A program made the translations under genes and the position numbers. The notes beneath the pieces were generated by a model. The model was not told the DNA's origin, did not search any database, and was given only the letters and a program-made list of their open reading frames with translations. A DNA stretch of 64,000 nt, from the NCBI RefSeq assembly GCF_014656475.1, contig NZ_BNCM01000004.1:124001-188000 (forward strand), written 5' to 3'. Shown in pieces: positions 1 through 7,888 of the stretch. This DNA is from Sinomonas cellulolyticus (GTDB lineage Bacteria; Actinomycetota; Actinomycetes; Actinomycetales; Micrococcaceae). Every line of letters begins with the position of its first letter. The stretch's first letter is position 1.

Positions 1-568
1 CGGCCCCTTCACACCGATGCTCTTCATGGGCGAGGAGTACGGCGCCACGACCCCCTGGCAGTTCTTCTCGTCTCACCCGGAGCCCGAGCTCGCTGCCGCC
101 ACCGCCCAAGGGCGCGTGGCCGAGTTCGCCCGCATGGGCTGGGACCCGGCGCTCGTGCCGGACCCGCAGGACCCGGCCACCTTCGCCCGGTCCGTTCTGG
201 ACTGGTCCCAGGCCCAGACGCCCGACGGCGCCCGGCTCCTCGCGCTGTACCGGCACCTGATCGCCGCACGGGCCGAGCTGCCGGGCCTGTGGTCCGGTGG
301 CCTCGACGAGACCGAGGTGCTGTCGGGGGATAGCCGCACCCATGAGGGGAGCGGCTCCGGGGAGCCGGGAGCCCGGTGGGTCTCGTGGCGGCGGCCGGGG
401 GCCATCGTCGGCGTGAACCTCGGCCCCGGGCCGGCCGAGATTCCCCTGCCCGCCGGCTTCTCGGGCCGGATCGTCGTGGCCACGAGGGACGACTGCGCCG
501 TGGTGAGCGCAGGCTCCGGCGAGGCCGTGCGCGTGCCGGGCGTGGCCGGCGTCGTGCTCTCCGCCTGA
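1..568 (+). CDS. treZ: Malto-oligosyltrehalose trehalohydrolase, C-terminal part (cut by window start)
   Basis: The frame is open from base 2 and gives about 188 C-terminal residues. The motif LFMGEEYGATTPWQFF, followed by SHPEPELA and DPQDPATF, is typical of the end of the GH13 catalytic barrel of TreZ. The last ~90 residues form the beta-sandwich C-terminal domain. TreZ releases trehalose from maltooligosyltrehalose made by TreY, in the cytosol. The partner treY would lie upstream, outside the window. The stop codon sits at the edge of an 18-base tandem repeat (567-620). Confidence 0.85.
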   Translation, partial: GPFTPMLFMGEEYGATTPWQFFSSHPEPELAAATAQGRVAEFARMGWDPALVPDPQDPATFARSVLDWSQAQTPDGARLLALYRHLIAARAELPGLWSGGLDETEVLSGDSRTHEGSGSGEPGARWVSWRRPGAIVGVNLGPGPAEIPLPAGFSGRIVVATRDDCAVVSAGSGEAVRVPGVAGVVLSA

Positions 569-620
569 GGGCCGGAACCGGCCTGAGGACCGGAACCGGC
601 CTGAGGACCGGAACCGGCCT
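567..620 (+). repeat. Three tandem 18-base repeats at the treZ stop codon
   Basis: Units start at 567, 585 and 603 and differ by one base (GAGGGCC then GAGGACC twice). Each contains GGCCGG/CCGG-type complementary halves that can fold into a short hairpin, so the array may act as the treZ transcription end. Each unit is preceded by CCT, so the CCTGAG around the treZ stop recurs at each boundary. Confidence 0.8.
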
Positions 621-637
621 GGCGCCGGCTTCCGGGC

Positions 638-832
638 CTATCCGGTGATGAAGAACGACTGGCCGGCCGCGATGACAAGGTGACCCTGCACCGGCTTGGG
701 GCCGCCGAAGCGGCTCGCGTCGAGGGTGCAGGCGGCCCCGCCATCCAGGGCATCGGCCACGCGCTGGGCGAGGGCGGAGCCGTCCATGCCCTCGACGTCG
801 TAGAGGATCCCGTCGATGGTGATGCGCGCCAT
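638..832 (-). CDS. Unknown 64-residue protein of the hsp20 locus
   Basis: I do not recognise this small protein. It begins MARITIDGILYDVEG and ends VIAAGQSFFITG. It has no cysteine pair, signal peptide or membrane segment; one cysteine is present near residue 35. The start is supported by the purine-rich stretch AAAGGAGAAAGGAGACC directly before the ATG. It lies 17 bases downstream of the 133-residue gene on the same strand, so it is probably the last gene of the hsp20 operon. It runs convergent to treZ. Confidence 0.65.
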   Translation of the reverse strand: MARITIDGILYDVEGMDGSALAQRVADALDGGAACTLDASRFGGPKPVQGHLVIAAGQSFFITG

Positions 833-849
833 GGTCTCCTTTCTCCTTT

Positions 850-1251
850 CTAGATGCCGAAGATGAACTGCTCGGCGTGCGCCACGGCCTTCTGGAAGGA
901 GTCGTTGCGCAGCGCCGCCGCTCCGGCGCTCGCCGCTGACCCGTTGCCCACGGCCTCAATGTAGGTCGAGAGCCCGGGCGGCCGCAGCACCCAGATCCCG
1001 CCCGCCGGCGGAAGGTAGAACACCGCGAATGAGCGGGCCGCCGGATCGTCCTCCCACACGGGAACCACCGCCACGGCGGCCCCTGTGTCGACATTGATCC
1101 ACTGGGCACGGGGCCGCGGCTGCTCACTGTCGTAGACGCTGGGGTCCAGGAACGGCGCGGTCCCTTCTCCCCACTTCTCCTCGAACCTCTCGTGGAACAC
1201 GGGGAACAGGGTCGTGTCGTAGCGGCGCCAGCCGCTCTGCTGCGGGGTCAT
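850..1251 (-). CDS. Unknown 133-residue protein of the hsp20 locus
   Basis: Family not recognised. The protein is soluble in appearance, rich in aromatic residues and proline, with no signal peptide or membrane segment. It starts MTPQQSGWRRYDTTLFPVF and has a central hydrophobic stretch (SFAVFYLPPAGGIWVLRPPG, about residues 74-93). The ATG follows a strong ribosome binding site (GAAGGAGGGGGC). It sits 39 bases after the J-domain gene in the same direction, which suggests co-transcription with hsp20 and a role linked to protein stress. That role is inference from context only. Confidence 0.65.
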   Translation of the reverse strand: MTPQQSGWRRYDTTLFPVFHERFEEKWGEGTAPFLDPSVYDSEQPRPRAQWINVDTGAAVAVVPVWEDDPAARSFAVFYLPPAGGIWVLRPPGLSTYIEAVGNGSAASAGAAALRNDSFQKAVAHAEQFIFGI

Positions 1252-1290
1252 GCCCCCTCCTTCACCGGTACACGGGCAAGCGGATGGATC

Positions 1291-1632
1291 TCATGGGAAC
1301 CAGCGGAGGAGGAACCACAGCAGGTCATCCTCGCGATCGGTCCGGGCAGCGGGTCTCGGCGCGAGCCATTCACTGCTGCGCCGCAGTTCGCGGGCCCACA
1401 GGACGGACTCGGCCCGCTCGAGCGCGGCGTCGTAGGCTGCCCGGCGGTCCTCGCGTCCGAGGACCGCGTAGGCCTCCATGATCTCGCCGAGCCGTTCGCG
1501 CTCCGCGGCCGTCCCGTGGCCGCCACGGTCAGGGTGAAGCTCGCGCAGGAGCCGCCGATACGCGGCCCGGACCTCTTGCGGGCTCGCGGACCTCTCCACC
1601 CCGAGCACGTCGTAGAAGTCTCTCCCGCGCAT
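1291..1632 (-). CDS. Short J-domain (DnaJ-like) protein
   Basis: Residues 4-66 form a J domain: DFYDVLGVERSASPQEVRAA, then the diagnostic HPD tripeptide at 33-35. There is no G/F-rich linker, zinc-finger or C-terminal substrate domain, so at 113 residues this is a minimal type III J protein and not DnaJ itself. Its likely role is to stimulate an Hsp70 ATPase. The C-terminus ends in a Trp/Phe-rich patch (LLWFLLRWF), which may bind a partner. The start has a near-perfect AGGAGG site 5 bases upstream. It follows hsp20 by 70 bases. Confidence 0.85.
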   Translation of the reverse strand: MRGRDFYDVLGVERSASPQEVRAAYRRLLRELHPDRGGHGTAAERERLGEIMEAYAVLGREDRRAAYDAALERAESVLWARELRRSSEWLAPRPAARTDREDDLLWFLLRWFP

Positions 1633-1702
1633 GTCAGCCTCCTCGCTGTGGAGGCCGGGCCCCGGCGGGACCCACGCGGGGTCCTGCCGGGGCTGAGGTC
1701 CC

Positions 1703-2125
1703 TCAGGCCGCGATCTCCTTCTTCGAATTCGTCGTCGAGACCGCGATCTTGCGCGGCTTCGCCTGCTCGGCCACGGGGATCCGCAATGTCAGGACGCCGT
1801 CCGCATACTCCGCCGTCACCTTGCCGGTGTCGAGGGCGTCCCCAAGGATGAGCTCGCGCCCGAACGTGCCGGACGGACGCTCCGCCGCGATGGCCTCGGC
1901 GCCTTCCGGCCGGTGAGACTTCCGTTCCGCCCGCACGGTGAGGACGTTCCGTTCGACGTCGACGTCGATGGTCTCCGGGTCCACACCGGGAAGGTCGAAC
2001 TCGACGACGAACTCGCCGTCCTCGCGCCAGGCCTCGAGCGGCATGGTCGTGGGTCGCGACCCATTCCCGAAGACCTGCTCCGTCAGGCGGTCGAGTTCAC
2101 GGAATGGATCTGTTCGCATCAGCAT
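1703..2125 (-). CDS. hsp20: Small heat shock protein, Hsp20/alpha-crystallin family
   Basis: ATP-independent holdase that binds unfolding proteins in the cytosol. The central domain is an alpha-crystallin domain (EFVVEFDLPGVDPETIDVDVERNVLTVRAERK), ending with the conserved DGVLTLRIPV beta-strand. The C-terminal tail is short and lysine-rich. I place the start at the ATG at 2125, 8 bases after GGAGG; an in-frame GTG at 2134 lies on top of that site. The protein is 140 residues, usual for the family. First gene of a four-gene locus, divergent from an HspR-like regulator with promoters that overlap. Confidence 0.92.
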   Translation of the reverse strand: MLMRTDPFRELDRLTEQVFGNGSRPTTMPLEAWREDGEFVVEFDLPGVDPETIDVDVERNVLTVRAERKSHRPEGAEAIAAERPSGTFGRELILGDALDTGKVTAEYADGVLTLRIPVAEQAKPRKIAVSTTNSKKEIAA

Positions 2126-2212
2126 CTCTGCCACCTCCAGATGTTCTGTTGAGGGTCGTCGCGTGGTCCGTAGAGCAATCCGTTACTGGCCGAATCTGTC
2201 TCTACAGGAATA

Positions 2213-2241
2213 GATATAATAGGTCCATCAGCACAGATCAA
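2213..2241 (-). promoter_or_regulatory. hsp20 promoter, overlapping the divergent hspR-like promoter
   Basis: On the minus strand TTGATC (2236-2241) and TATATC (2213-2218) are 17 bases apart. On the plus strand TATAAT (2215-2220) is a good -10 box for the divergent regulator. The two -10 boxes overlap by four bases, so the two promoters probably compete. Confidence 0.55.
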
Positions 2242-2246
2242 GTGCT
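2230..2246. promoter_or_regulatory. Candidate HspR-like operator (AGCAC-N7-GTGCT)
   Basis: A perfect 5-base inverted repeat with a 7-base spacer lies across the hsp20 -35 box. The known HspR operator HAIR (CTTGAGT-N7-ACTCAAG) has the same 7-base spacing but a different sequence. A second inverted repeat, GTAGAG (2170-2175) and CTCTAC (2200-2205), lies in the hsp20 leader. Confidence 0.45.
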
Positions 2247-2264
2247 TTTCGAAAGGAAGGTCGA

Positions 2265-2582
2265 ATGGCCCGCGAGCGGCGCTCCTCGGACGGCGTCTAT
2301 GCCATTTCGGTCGCCGCCGAGCTCTCCGGCATGGCCCTGTCGAGCCTTCGCCTGTACGAGCGCAAGGGCCTGCTGACGCCGTCGCGCACCGATGGCGGCA
2401 CGCGGCGCTACAGCGAGGACGACGTCGAGCGGCTCGGGCGGATCGCCGGGCTGGTGGAGGCTGGTCTGACGGTCGACGGGATCCGCATCGTGCTCGAGCT
2501 CGAAGACGAGAACGCCCGGCTCAAGAGGGAGATCGCCGGCCTGCGGGCAGCGCAGCGGCGCAGCCCGGCGCCGCAGCAGTGA
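2265..2582 (+). CDS. MerR-family regulator, HspR-like
   Basis: Residues 11-80 form a winged-helix MerR/HspR DNA-binding domain: YAISVAAELSGMALSSLRLY, then ERKGLLTPSRTDGGTRRYSE. Residues 85-101 are a short heptad-like helix (ELEDENARLKREIAGL) suited to dimerisation. At 105 residues it has no metal or drug-binding domain, as in HspR. HspR represses chaperone genes and is itself a chaperone client. It faces hsp20 across 139 bases and probably represses both genes. The ATG follows GAAAGGAAGG. A strong hairpin lies after the stop. Confidence 0.82.
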   Translation: MARERRSSDGVYAISVAAELSGMALSSLRLYERKGLLTPSRTDGGTRRYSEDDVERLGRIAGLVEAGLTVDGIRIVLELEDENARLKREIAGLRAAQRRSPAPQQ

Positions 2583-2628
2583 CCGCGGCTCACCCGAGGC
2601 GCAGCGGCGGCGCTGGGTGCGCGAAAGG

Positions 2629-2656
2629 GGCCGGCACCGCTGCTGCGGTGCCGGCC
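2629..2656. terminator. Hairpin between convergent hspR-like and glsB-like genes
   Basis: A perfect 12-base stem (GGCCGGCACCGC) with a TGCT loop. No long T-run follows; its place between two convergent genes makes a bidirectional terminator likely. Confidence 0.7.
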
Positions 2657-2686
2657 TCTCCCGTGTTCCTTTGCGTTCCTCGGCGC

Positions 2687-2950
2687 CTAGGCGCGTCGCT
2701 TCGTGATGAGTCCCCAGATGACCAGGACGATCAGGGCACCGATGATCGCGGTGATCCAGGTGCCGATGTTGAAGAAGCCGTTGATCGAGTTGCTTCCGAA
2801 GATGAGGCTTGAGAGGAAGCCGCCGAGGAGGGCCCCGACGACACCGAGGACAAGGGTGGCGATCCAGCCGCCCCCTTGCCGGCCGGGCAGGATCGCCTTC
2901 GCGATCGCGCCGGCGATGAGACCGAGAATGATCCAACCGATAATGCCCAC
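2687..2950 (-). CDS. GlsB/YeaQ/YmgE-family stress membrane protein
   Basis: A small hydrophobic protein with the family pattern GIIGWIILGLIAGAIAKAIL followed by GRQGGGW, then two further membrane segments (IATLVLGVVGALLGGFLSSLIF and WITAIIGALIVLVIWGLI). Family members (transglycosylase-associated proteins) are induced by envelope or acid stress in several bacteria, with no defined biochemical activity. I start it at GTG 2950, 5-6 bases after AAGGAG; this gives 87 residues, the usual family length. An upstream in-frame ATG at 2977 has no such site. Confidence 0.85.
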   Translation of the reverse strand: MGIIGWIILGLIAGAIAKAILPGRQGGGWIATLVLGVVGALLGGFLSSLIFGSNSINGFFNIGTWITAIIGALIVLVIWGLITKRRA

Positions 2951-3116
2951 GTCTTCTCCTTGTATGGGGTCGATCATGACTAGAACTGATAGGTGCGTTT
3001 GGGTCTAGCTCCTCAGTCCTAGCACGGGCCCTACTGGCCGGTCACGTTCGCCGCGGCGGTGTCACCGGATCTTAATGACGGCACAGTTCGGTAACGGGGC
3101 GGTCCTCGTCTCGGCG

Positions 3117-3440
3117 CTAGCCGAGCTTCTTGCCGAGGGAGACGCCCAGGGAGGTCTTCATGCCGGCCGTGGAAGCGTCGCTTCCGGTGCCCTTGGTGAC
3201 CTTCGTCGGGACCGGCTTGCGGCCCACGAGGAAGTACGCGATCGGTCCGATGGTGTTGATGAACGTTGCTCCGGCCCAGGCGAGCTTGGGTCCATTGACC
3301 TGGTCGGCTGGGCGCTTGGCGATGTCCCGCAGCGCCAGGGCCTGCAGCGTGAGCTGGACAGCTGCCCCCACCACCACCCCGAATCGCTGCCCGCCGCTGA
3401 GCTCTGCCCACTTCTTCTTCTTCGCTGTGTTTCGTCCCAT
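3117..3440 (-). CDS. PLDc_N-type small membrane protein
   Basis: 107 residues. After a lysine-rich N-terminus (MGRNTAKKKKW) comes a hydrophobic stretch (FGVVVGAAVQLTLQALAL), then the PLDc_N signature RPADQVNGPKLAWAGATFIN with IGPIAYFLVGRK. This domain normally anchors cardiolipin synthases and is also found alone in actinobacterial proteins. No phospholipase HKD motif is present, so it is not an enzyme of that class. The start ATG lies 7 bases after TAGACT. Divergent from ino1. Confidence 0.8.
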   Translation of the reverse strand: MGRNTAKKKKWAELSGGQRFGVVVGAAVQLTLQALALRDIAKRPADQVNGPKLAWAGATFINTIGPIAYFLVGRKPVPTKVTKGTGSDASTAGMKTSLGVSLGKKLG

Positions 3441-3447
3441 GGGGCCC

Positions 3448-3453
3448 AGTCTA
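3448..3453 (-). promoter_or_regulatory. -10 box of the PLDc_N gene
   Basis: TAGACT on the minus strand, 7 bases before ATG 3440; no ribosome binding site fits between. Confidence 0.55.
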
Positions 3454-3486
3454 GGGAGCCGCGTCGGGTTGGAGGAGGACCGTGGA

Positions 3487-3507
3487 TAGGATGGAGTGCC
3501 GCGGCAC
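3487..3507 (+). promoter_or_regulatory. ino1 -10 box and palindrome at the transcription start
   Basis: TAGGAT (3487-3492) is followed by the perfect 12-base palindrome GTGCCGCGGCAC (3496-3507), placed where RNA would start. The leader to GTG 3559 would be about 60 bases. A repressor site is possible; in Corynebacterium ino1 is controlled by the LacI-type IpsA, but this is not its published site. Confidence 0.4.
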
Positions 3508-3558
3508 GCAGGGAAGCACGTCAGCGAGGCGCCGCGGGACGACGTGATGAGGAGTGCC

Positions 3559-4644
3559 GTGTCCGAGAAGAAGATCCGTGTAGCCATCGTGGGCGTGGGG
3601 AACTGCGCCGCCTCCCTCGTGCAGGGGGTGCAGTACTACCGCGATGCAGACCCGAACGATACGGTCCCCGGGCTCATGCACGTGACGTTCGGCGACTACC
3701 ACGTCGGGTCCCTCGAGTTCGTGGCCGCGTTCGACGTGGACGGGAAGAAGGTCGGGTTCGACCTCGCCGACGCGATCGGCGCGAGCGAGAACAACACCAT
3801 CAAGATCGCCGAGGTGCCGCCGACCGGCGTGACCGTCCAGCGTGGCCACACCCTCGACGGGCTCGGCAAGTACTACCTCGAGACCATCGAGGAGTCCCCG
3901 GAGGAGCCGGTGGATGTGGTGGCGGCCCTCCGCAAGGCCCATGCGGACGTGCTGGTCTGCTACCTGCCCGTGGGGTCGGACAAGGCCGCGAAGTTCTACG
4001 CCCAGTGCGCGATCGACGCCGGCGTGGCGTTCGTCAATGCGCTTCCCGTGTTCATCGCCGGGACCCCGGAGTGGGCCGCGAAGTTCACCGAGGCCGGCGT
4101 GCCGATCGTGGGCGATGACATCAAGAGCCAGATCGGTGCCACGATCACGCACCGCGTGCTCGCGAAGCTGTTCGAAGACCGCGGGGTCACCGTGGACCGC
4201 ACGTACCAGCTCAACGTGGGCGGCAACATGGACTTCAAGAACATGCTCGAGCGCGAGCGCCTGCAGTCCAAGAAGATCTCCAAGACCCAGGCGGTGACCT
4301 CCAACGTCGAGGCGGAGCTCGCCGAGCGTGACGTCCACATCGGTCCGTCCGACTACGTGGCCTGGCTCGACGACCGCAAGTGGGCCTTCGTCCGCCTCGA
4401 GGGCCGCAACTTCGGCGACGCCCCCGTCTCGCTCGAGTACAAGCTCGAGGTCTGGGACTCGCCGAACTCGGCCGGTGTCATCATCGACGCCGTGCGCGCC
4501 GCGAAGATCGCCCTCGACCGGGGCATCGGCGGCCCGCTGATCTCCCCGAGCGCGTACTTCATGAAGTCCCCGCCCGTGCAGAAGAACGACGACGCCGCGC
4601 GCGCCGACGTCGAGGCCTACATCCGGGGCGAGCTCGAGCGCTGA
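3559..4644 (+). CDS. ino1: Inositol-3-phosphate synthase
   Basis: Converts glucose 6-phosphate to 1D-myo-inositol 3-phosphate using NAD+, in the cytosol. The N-terminus has the dinucleotide-binding loop [16 protein letters not shown] (residues 8-23). The core contains [16 protein letters not shown] and [13 protein letters not shown], signatures of the family, and the catalytic segment [11 protein letters not shown] is near the C-terminus. I choose GTG 3559 because GAGGAG sits 4 bases before it; this gives 361 residues, normal for actinobacteria. The product feeds phosphatidylinositol and, through MshA encoded 2 kb away, mycothiol. Confidence 0.95.
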   Translation: MSEKKIRVAIVGVGNCAASLVQGVQYYRDADPNDTVPGLMHVTFGDYHVGSLEFVAAFDVDGKKVGFDLADAIGASENNTIKIAEVPPTGVTVQRGHTLDGLGKYYLETIEESPEEPVDVVAALRKAHADVLVCYLPVGSDKAAKFYAQCAIDAGVAFVNALPVFIAGTPEWAAKFTEAGVPIVGDDIKSQIGATITHRVLAKLFEDRGVTVDRTYQLNVGGNMDFKNMLERERLQSKKISKTQAVTSNVEAELAERDVHIGPSDYVAWLDDRKWAFVRLEGRNFGDAPVSLEYKLEVWDSPNSAGVIIDAVRAAKIALDRGIGGPLISPSAYFMKSPPVQKNDDAARADVEAYIRGELER

Positions 4645-4654
4645 CGCCCGCACG

Positions 4655-4701
4655 CACGACGGCGCGTTGCCCGCCCACTGCGGCGGGCACGCGCCGTCGT
4701 G
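4655..4701. terminator. Bidirectional terminator between ino1 and fhs
   Basis: Long stem: CACGACGGCGCG then TGCCCGCC pairs across a short loop with GGCGGGC then CGCGCCGTCGTG. It lies between two convergent genes. No T-run. Confidence 0.8.
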
Positions 4702-4722
4702 GGTCTGCAGCCCGAGGGCGTC

Positions 4723-6438
4723 TCAGAACAGTCCGACGACCTGGCCGTCCTCGTCGAGGTCCATCCGCATCGCAGCCGGGACCTTCGGCAGCCCCGGCAT
4801 CGTCATGAGAGAGCCCGTGACGGCCACGATGAATCCCGCGCCTGTGCGCGGCCAGAGCTCCCGCACGTGGACGATGAAGCCCTCTGGTGCGCCGAGCAGG
4901 CTCGGATCGTCGGAGAACGAGTACTGCGTCTTCGCCATGCAGACCGGGAAGCCGTCCCAGCCGTTGTCGTGGACCTGCTTCAGGGTCTTCGTCGCCGCCT
5001 CCGAGAACTCGACCGCTGCCCCGCGGTAGACCTCGCGGACCACCGTCAGGATCTTCTCCTCGACGCTCAGCTCGAGCGGGTACAGCGGGTGGGCGGTGCC
5101 CGGGTGCTCGAGCGCGGCGAGCACTTCCCGCGCGAGGTCGTCGCCGCCGTCGCCCCCGCCTCCCCGACCCCAGACGTCCGCCACCGCGACGCGCACGCCC
5201 GCTTCCCGGCACAGGCGCACGACGGCGTCGAGTTCCTCGGGCGCGTCGCTCACGAACGCGTTGACCGCCACCACGGGCTCGAGCCCGAACTTGCGCACGT
5301 TCTCGACGTGCCTGGCGAGATTGGCGAAGCCGCGCTCGAGCGCGCCGACATCGGGCGTCTTGAGCGCGTCCACGGCCACGCCGCCGTGCATCTTCAGCGC
5401 CCGCACGGTGGCCACGACCACGACGGCCGAGGGGGCGACGTCCGCCGCGCGCGACTTGATGTCGAGGAACTTCTCGGCCCCCAGGTCCGCCCCGAAGCCG
5501 GCCTCGGTGACCACGATGTCGGCAAGCCGGCGCGCCGTCGTGGTCGCGAGGGCCGAATTGCAGCCGTGGGCGATGTTCGCGAAGGGCCCGCCGTGGACGA
5601 GCGCGGGCGTTCCCGCGATGGTCTGGACGAGGTTCGGCTTGATCGCGTCCTTGAGGAGCATGGCCATGACGCCTCCCGCACCGAGTTCGGCGACGGTGAG
5701 CGGCCTGCGGTCGTAGGTGTAGCCGAAGGTGATGCGGCCCAGCCGCTCCTTGAGGTCCGTCACCGAGGAGGCGAGGCAGAACACGGCCATGACCTCGGAG
5801 GCGACCGTGATGTCGAACCCCGCCTCCCGCGGGACGCCTTGGGCCGCGCCGCCGAGGCCGATGACGATCTGGCGGAGTGAACGGTCGTTCATGTCCATGA
5901 CCCGCTTGAACGTCACCCGCCGCGGGTCGATGCCGAGCGCGTTGCCCTGGAAGATGTGGTTGTCGATCAGCGCGCAGAGGGCGTTGTTCGCCGCCGTGAT
6001 GGCGTGGAAGTCGCCGGTGAAGTGGAGGTTGATGTCCTCCATCGGCAGGACCTGGGACTTGCCGCCGCCGGTCGCACCGCCCTTCATGCCTAGGATCGGG
6101 CCCAGGCTGGGCTCGCGGATCGCGATCATGGTGCGCTTGCCCGCGCGGGCCAAGGAGTCCGCCAGGCCCACGGTGAGCGTCGACTTGCCCTCCCCGGCCG
6201 GGGTGGGCGAGATCGCCGTGACGAGCACCACCTGTCCGTGCCGGTCCGCGTCGGGGAGGCGGCCGACGTCGATCTTCGCCTTGTACCGGCCGTACAGCTC
6301 GAGCGCGTCTTCGGGGATGCCCACCTCCTCGGCGATCTGCGCGATCGGGCGCAGCGTTGCCGCGCGGGCGATCTCGAGGTCATTGGGCAGGGGTGAGCCC
6401 GGATGCGGTGCGCTGGGCGTCGATGCCGTGGCGGTCAT
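4723..6438 (-). CDS. fhs: Formate-tetrahydrofolate ligase
   Basis: Joins formate to tetrahydrofolate with ATP to give 10-formyl-THF for one-carbon metabolism. The P-loop TPAGEGKST lies at residues 79-87. Other family segments are [33 protein letters not shown] and the C-terminal [18 protein letters not shown]. Length 571 residues is close to the usual 555-560. The start ATG at 6438 lies 6 bases after TAGGGT. It is encoded just downstream of mshA on the same strand, with its own -10 box in the 43-base gap. It works with the 5-formyl-THF cyclo-ligase at 35340-35987. Confidence 0.96.
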   Translation of the reverse strand: MTATASTPSAPHPGSPLPNDLEIARAATLRPIAQIAEEVGIPEDALELYGRYKAKIDVGRLPDADRHGQVVLVTAISPTPAGEGKSTLTVGLADSLARAGKRTMIAIREPSLGPILGMKGGATGGGKSQVLPMEDINLHFTGDFHAITAANNALCALIDNHIFQGNALGIDPRRVTFKRVMDMNDRSLRQIVIGLGGAAQGVPREAGFDITVASEVMAVFCLASSVTDLKERLGRITFGYTYDRRPLTVAELGAGGVMAMLLKDAIKPNLVQTIAGTPALVHGGPFANIAHGCNSALATTTARRLADIVVTEAGFGADLGAEKFLDIKSRAADVAPSAVVVVATVRALKMHGGVAVDALKTPDVGALERGFANLARHVENVRKFGLEPVVAVNAFVSDAPEELDAVVRLCREAGVRVAVADVWGRGGGGDGGDDLAREVLAALEHPGTAHPLYPLELSVEEKILTVVREVYRGAAVEFSEAATKTLKQVHDNGWDGFPVCMAKTQYSFSDDPSLLGAPEGFIVHVRELWPRTGAGFIVAVTGSLMTMPGLPKVPAAMRMDLDEDGQVVGLF

Positions 6439-6444
6439 GGCGCC

Positions 6445-6450
6445 ACCCTA
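6445..6450 (-). promoter_or_regulatory. -10 box of fhs
   Basis: TAGGGT on the minus strand, 6 bases before ATG 6438, inside the short mshA-fhs gap. Confidence 0.5.
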
Positions 6451-6481
6451 CCCCGCAGGGGACGCGGGGGAGCGGAGTGGG

Positions 6482-7729
6482 TCAGCCGAGAGTTGCAGGC
6501 GCCTGTTCGCGCAGGGCCGTGCGGTACGCGGCCCGCGTGCCCTCGGCCGTCTCCTCCCAGCCGAAGCGCTCGGCGTAGATGGACGCGGCGCGGCCCAGAT
6601 CCCACCGGGTCTCGGGATCGTCGTGCAGCTGCTCGAGGACCGCCGCCCACCGCGACGGCTCGTGCCCATCCACGAGGAAGCCCGTGCGCCCGTCGCACAC
6701 TGCGCGCGTGAGCCCACCCACGCGGGCGGCGACGACCGGCGTTCCGCACGCCTGCGCCTCGAGCGCCACGAGCCCGAACGACTCCGAGAAGCTCGGCATG
6801 GCCACCACGTCCGCAGACCGGTACCACTCGGCGAGCTCCGCGGCGGGCACGGGCGGCAGCCTCCGCACGCGGTCGCCCAGTCCCTCCGCCTCCGCCAGCA
6901 GGTCCAGGTCCAGCCCGGCGGATCCGCTCGGCGCCCCCACGACCGTGACGCGCAGCGGGATGTCGGGCCGGCGCCGCCGCAGCTCGGCCGCCGCGGCGAC
7001 GAGCACCTGGGGGCCCTTGAGCCGCTGGATCCGCCCCGCGAACAGCACATGGAAGTCCGCGGCCCGAACACCGCGCCCCATCCGTGACCGTCCCCGGAAC
7101 GCCGGCCGGAACACGTCGAGGTCCACGCCCGGGGAGACCACGTCGATGCGGTCGTCATCCACCCCGTAGTGGCGCACGAGCTCGTCCCGCTCCATCGCGG
7201 TGTTGGCGGTGAACCGCGCAGCCTCGTCCGCGAGGCGCTGCTCCCCGCGCTCGCGGTTGGAGGGCTCCGGCACGTCGCCGGCGGCAAGGTGCAGGTTCTT
7301 GACCCGGGCCATCGTGTGCATCGTGTGCACGAGCGGAACGCCCAGCTCGCGAGACACTTCCAGCCCCGCCATCCCCGAGACCCAGTAGTGGCTGTGGACC
7401 ACCCTCGGGACCGCGGACTCCCCACCCTCGATCCGTGCGAGCATGCCCGCGGCGAACTCCGCCACGAGCGGGGGCATCTGCTCCTTCGCCAGCCGCCGCA
7501 GAGGCCCCGCCTCGACATGGTGGACAAGCACCCCGTCCGCGAGGGGCACAGTCTCCGGCTGCTCCGCTGACGTGGCACGCGTGTAGATGTCCACGCCCAG
7601 ACCGCCGGCCGCGAGCGCCCGCGCGAGCTGGGACACGTAGACGTTCATCCCGCCCGCGTCCCCGGCCCCGGGCTGCTCGAGCGGGGACGTGTGGAGGGAG
7701 ATCATCGCCACGCGGTCACGGTGCTGCAC
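6482..7729 (-). CDS. mshA: D-inositol-3-phosphate glycosyltransferase
   Basis: First committed step of mycothiol synthesis: transfers GlcNAc from UDP-GlcNAc to inositol 3-phosphate. GT-B fold, GT4 family. The N-terminal MISLHTSPLEQPGAGDAGGM is diagnostic of MshA, followed by HSHYWVSGMAG and HTMHTMARVKN. The C-terminal half has the nucleotide-sugar motif SFSESFGLVALEAQACGTPVV. I choose GTG 7729 (415 residues): TAGCCT lies 7 bases upstream. The frame stays open for another 450 codons upstream, but that part is a shadow of alr. The substrate comes from the nearby ino1. Confidence 0.95.
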   Translation of the reverse strand: MQHRDRVAMISLHTSPLEQPGAGDAGGMNVYVSQLARALAAGGLGVDIYTRATSAEQPETVPLADGVLVHHVEAGPLRRLAKEQMPPLVAEFAAGMLARIEGGESAVPRVVHSHYWVSGMAGLEVSRELGVPLVHTMHTMARVKNLHLAAGDVPEPSNRERGEQRLADEAARFTANTAMERDELVRHYGVDDDRIDVVSPGVDLDVFRPAFRGRSRMGRGVRAADFHVLFAGRIQRLKGPQVLVAAAAELRRRRPDIPLRVTVVGAPSGSAGLDLDLLAEAEGLGDRVRRLPPVPAAELAEWYRSADVVAMPSFSESFGLVALEAQACGTPVVAARVGGLTRAVCDGRTGFLVDGHEPSRWAAVLEQLHDDPETRWDLGRAASIYAERFGWEETAEGTRAAYRTALREQAPATLG

Positions 7730-7736
7730 GAACCCT

Positions 7737-7742
7737 AGGCTA
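7737..7742 (-). promoter_or_regulatory. -10 box of mshA
   Basis: TAGCCT on the minus strand, 7 bases before GTG 7729; it decides the start in a frame that is open far upstream. Confidence 0.55.
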
Positions 7743-7876
7743 CGTGCCCCCCGGGCTGCGCCGCCTGCCGAGCGGGAGGGCGCGGGCGCTGAGACGCACG
7801 ACGCCGGGTGCCCGCCGTCGTGCTCTCGGCGAGTGGGCGGCGGCGGGCGCGTCAGAAGCGCCCGGCGCGCCGCGAG

Positions 7877-7882
7877 TAGACT
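7877..7882 (+). promoter_or_regulatory. -10 box of the alr-tsa operon
   Basis: TAGACT, 6 bases before GTG 7889. No clear -35 box. Confidence 0.55.
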
Positions 7883-7888
7883 CTGGGC

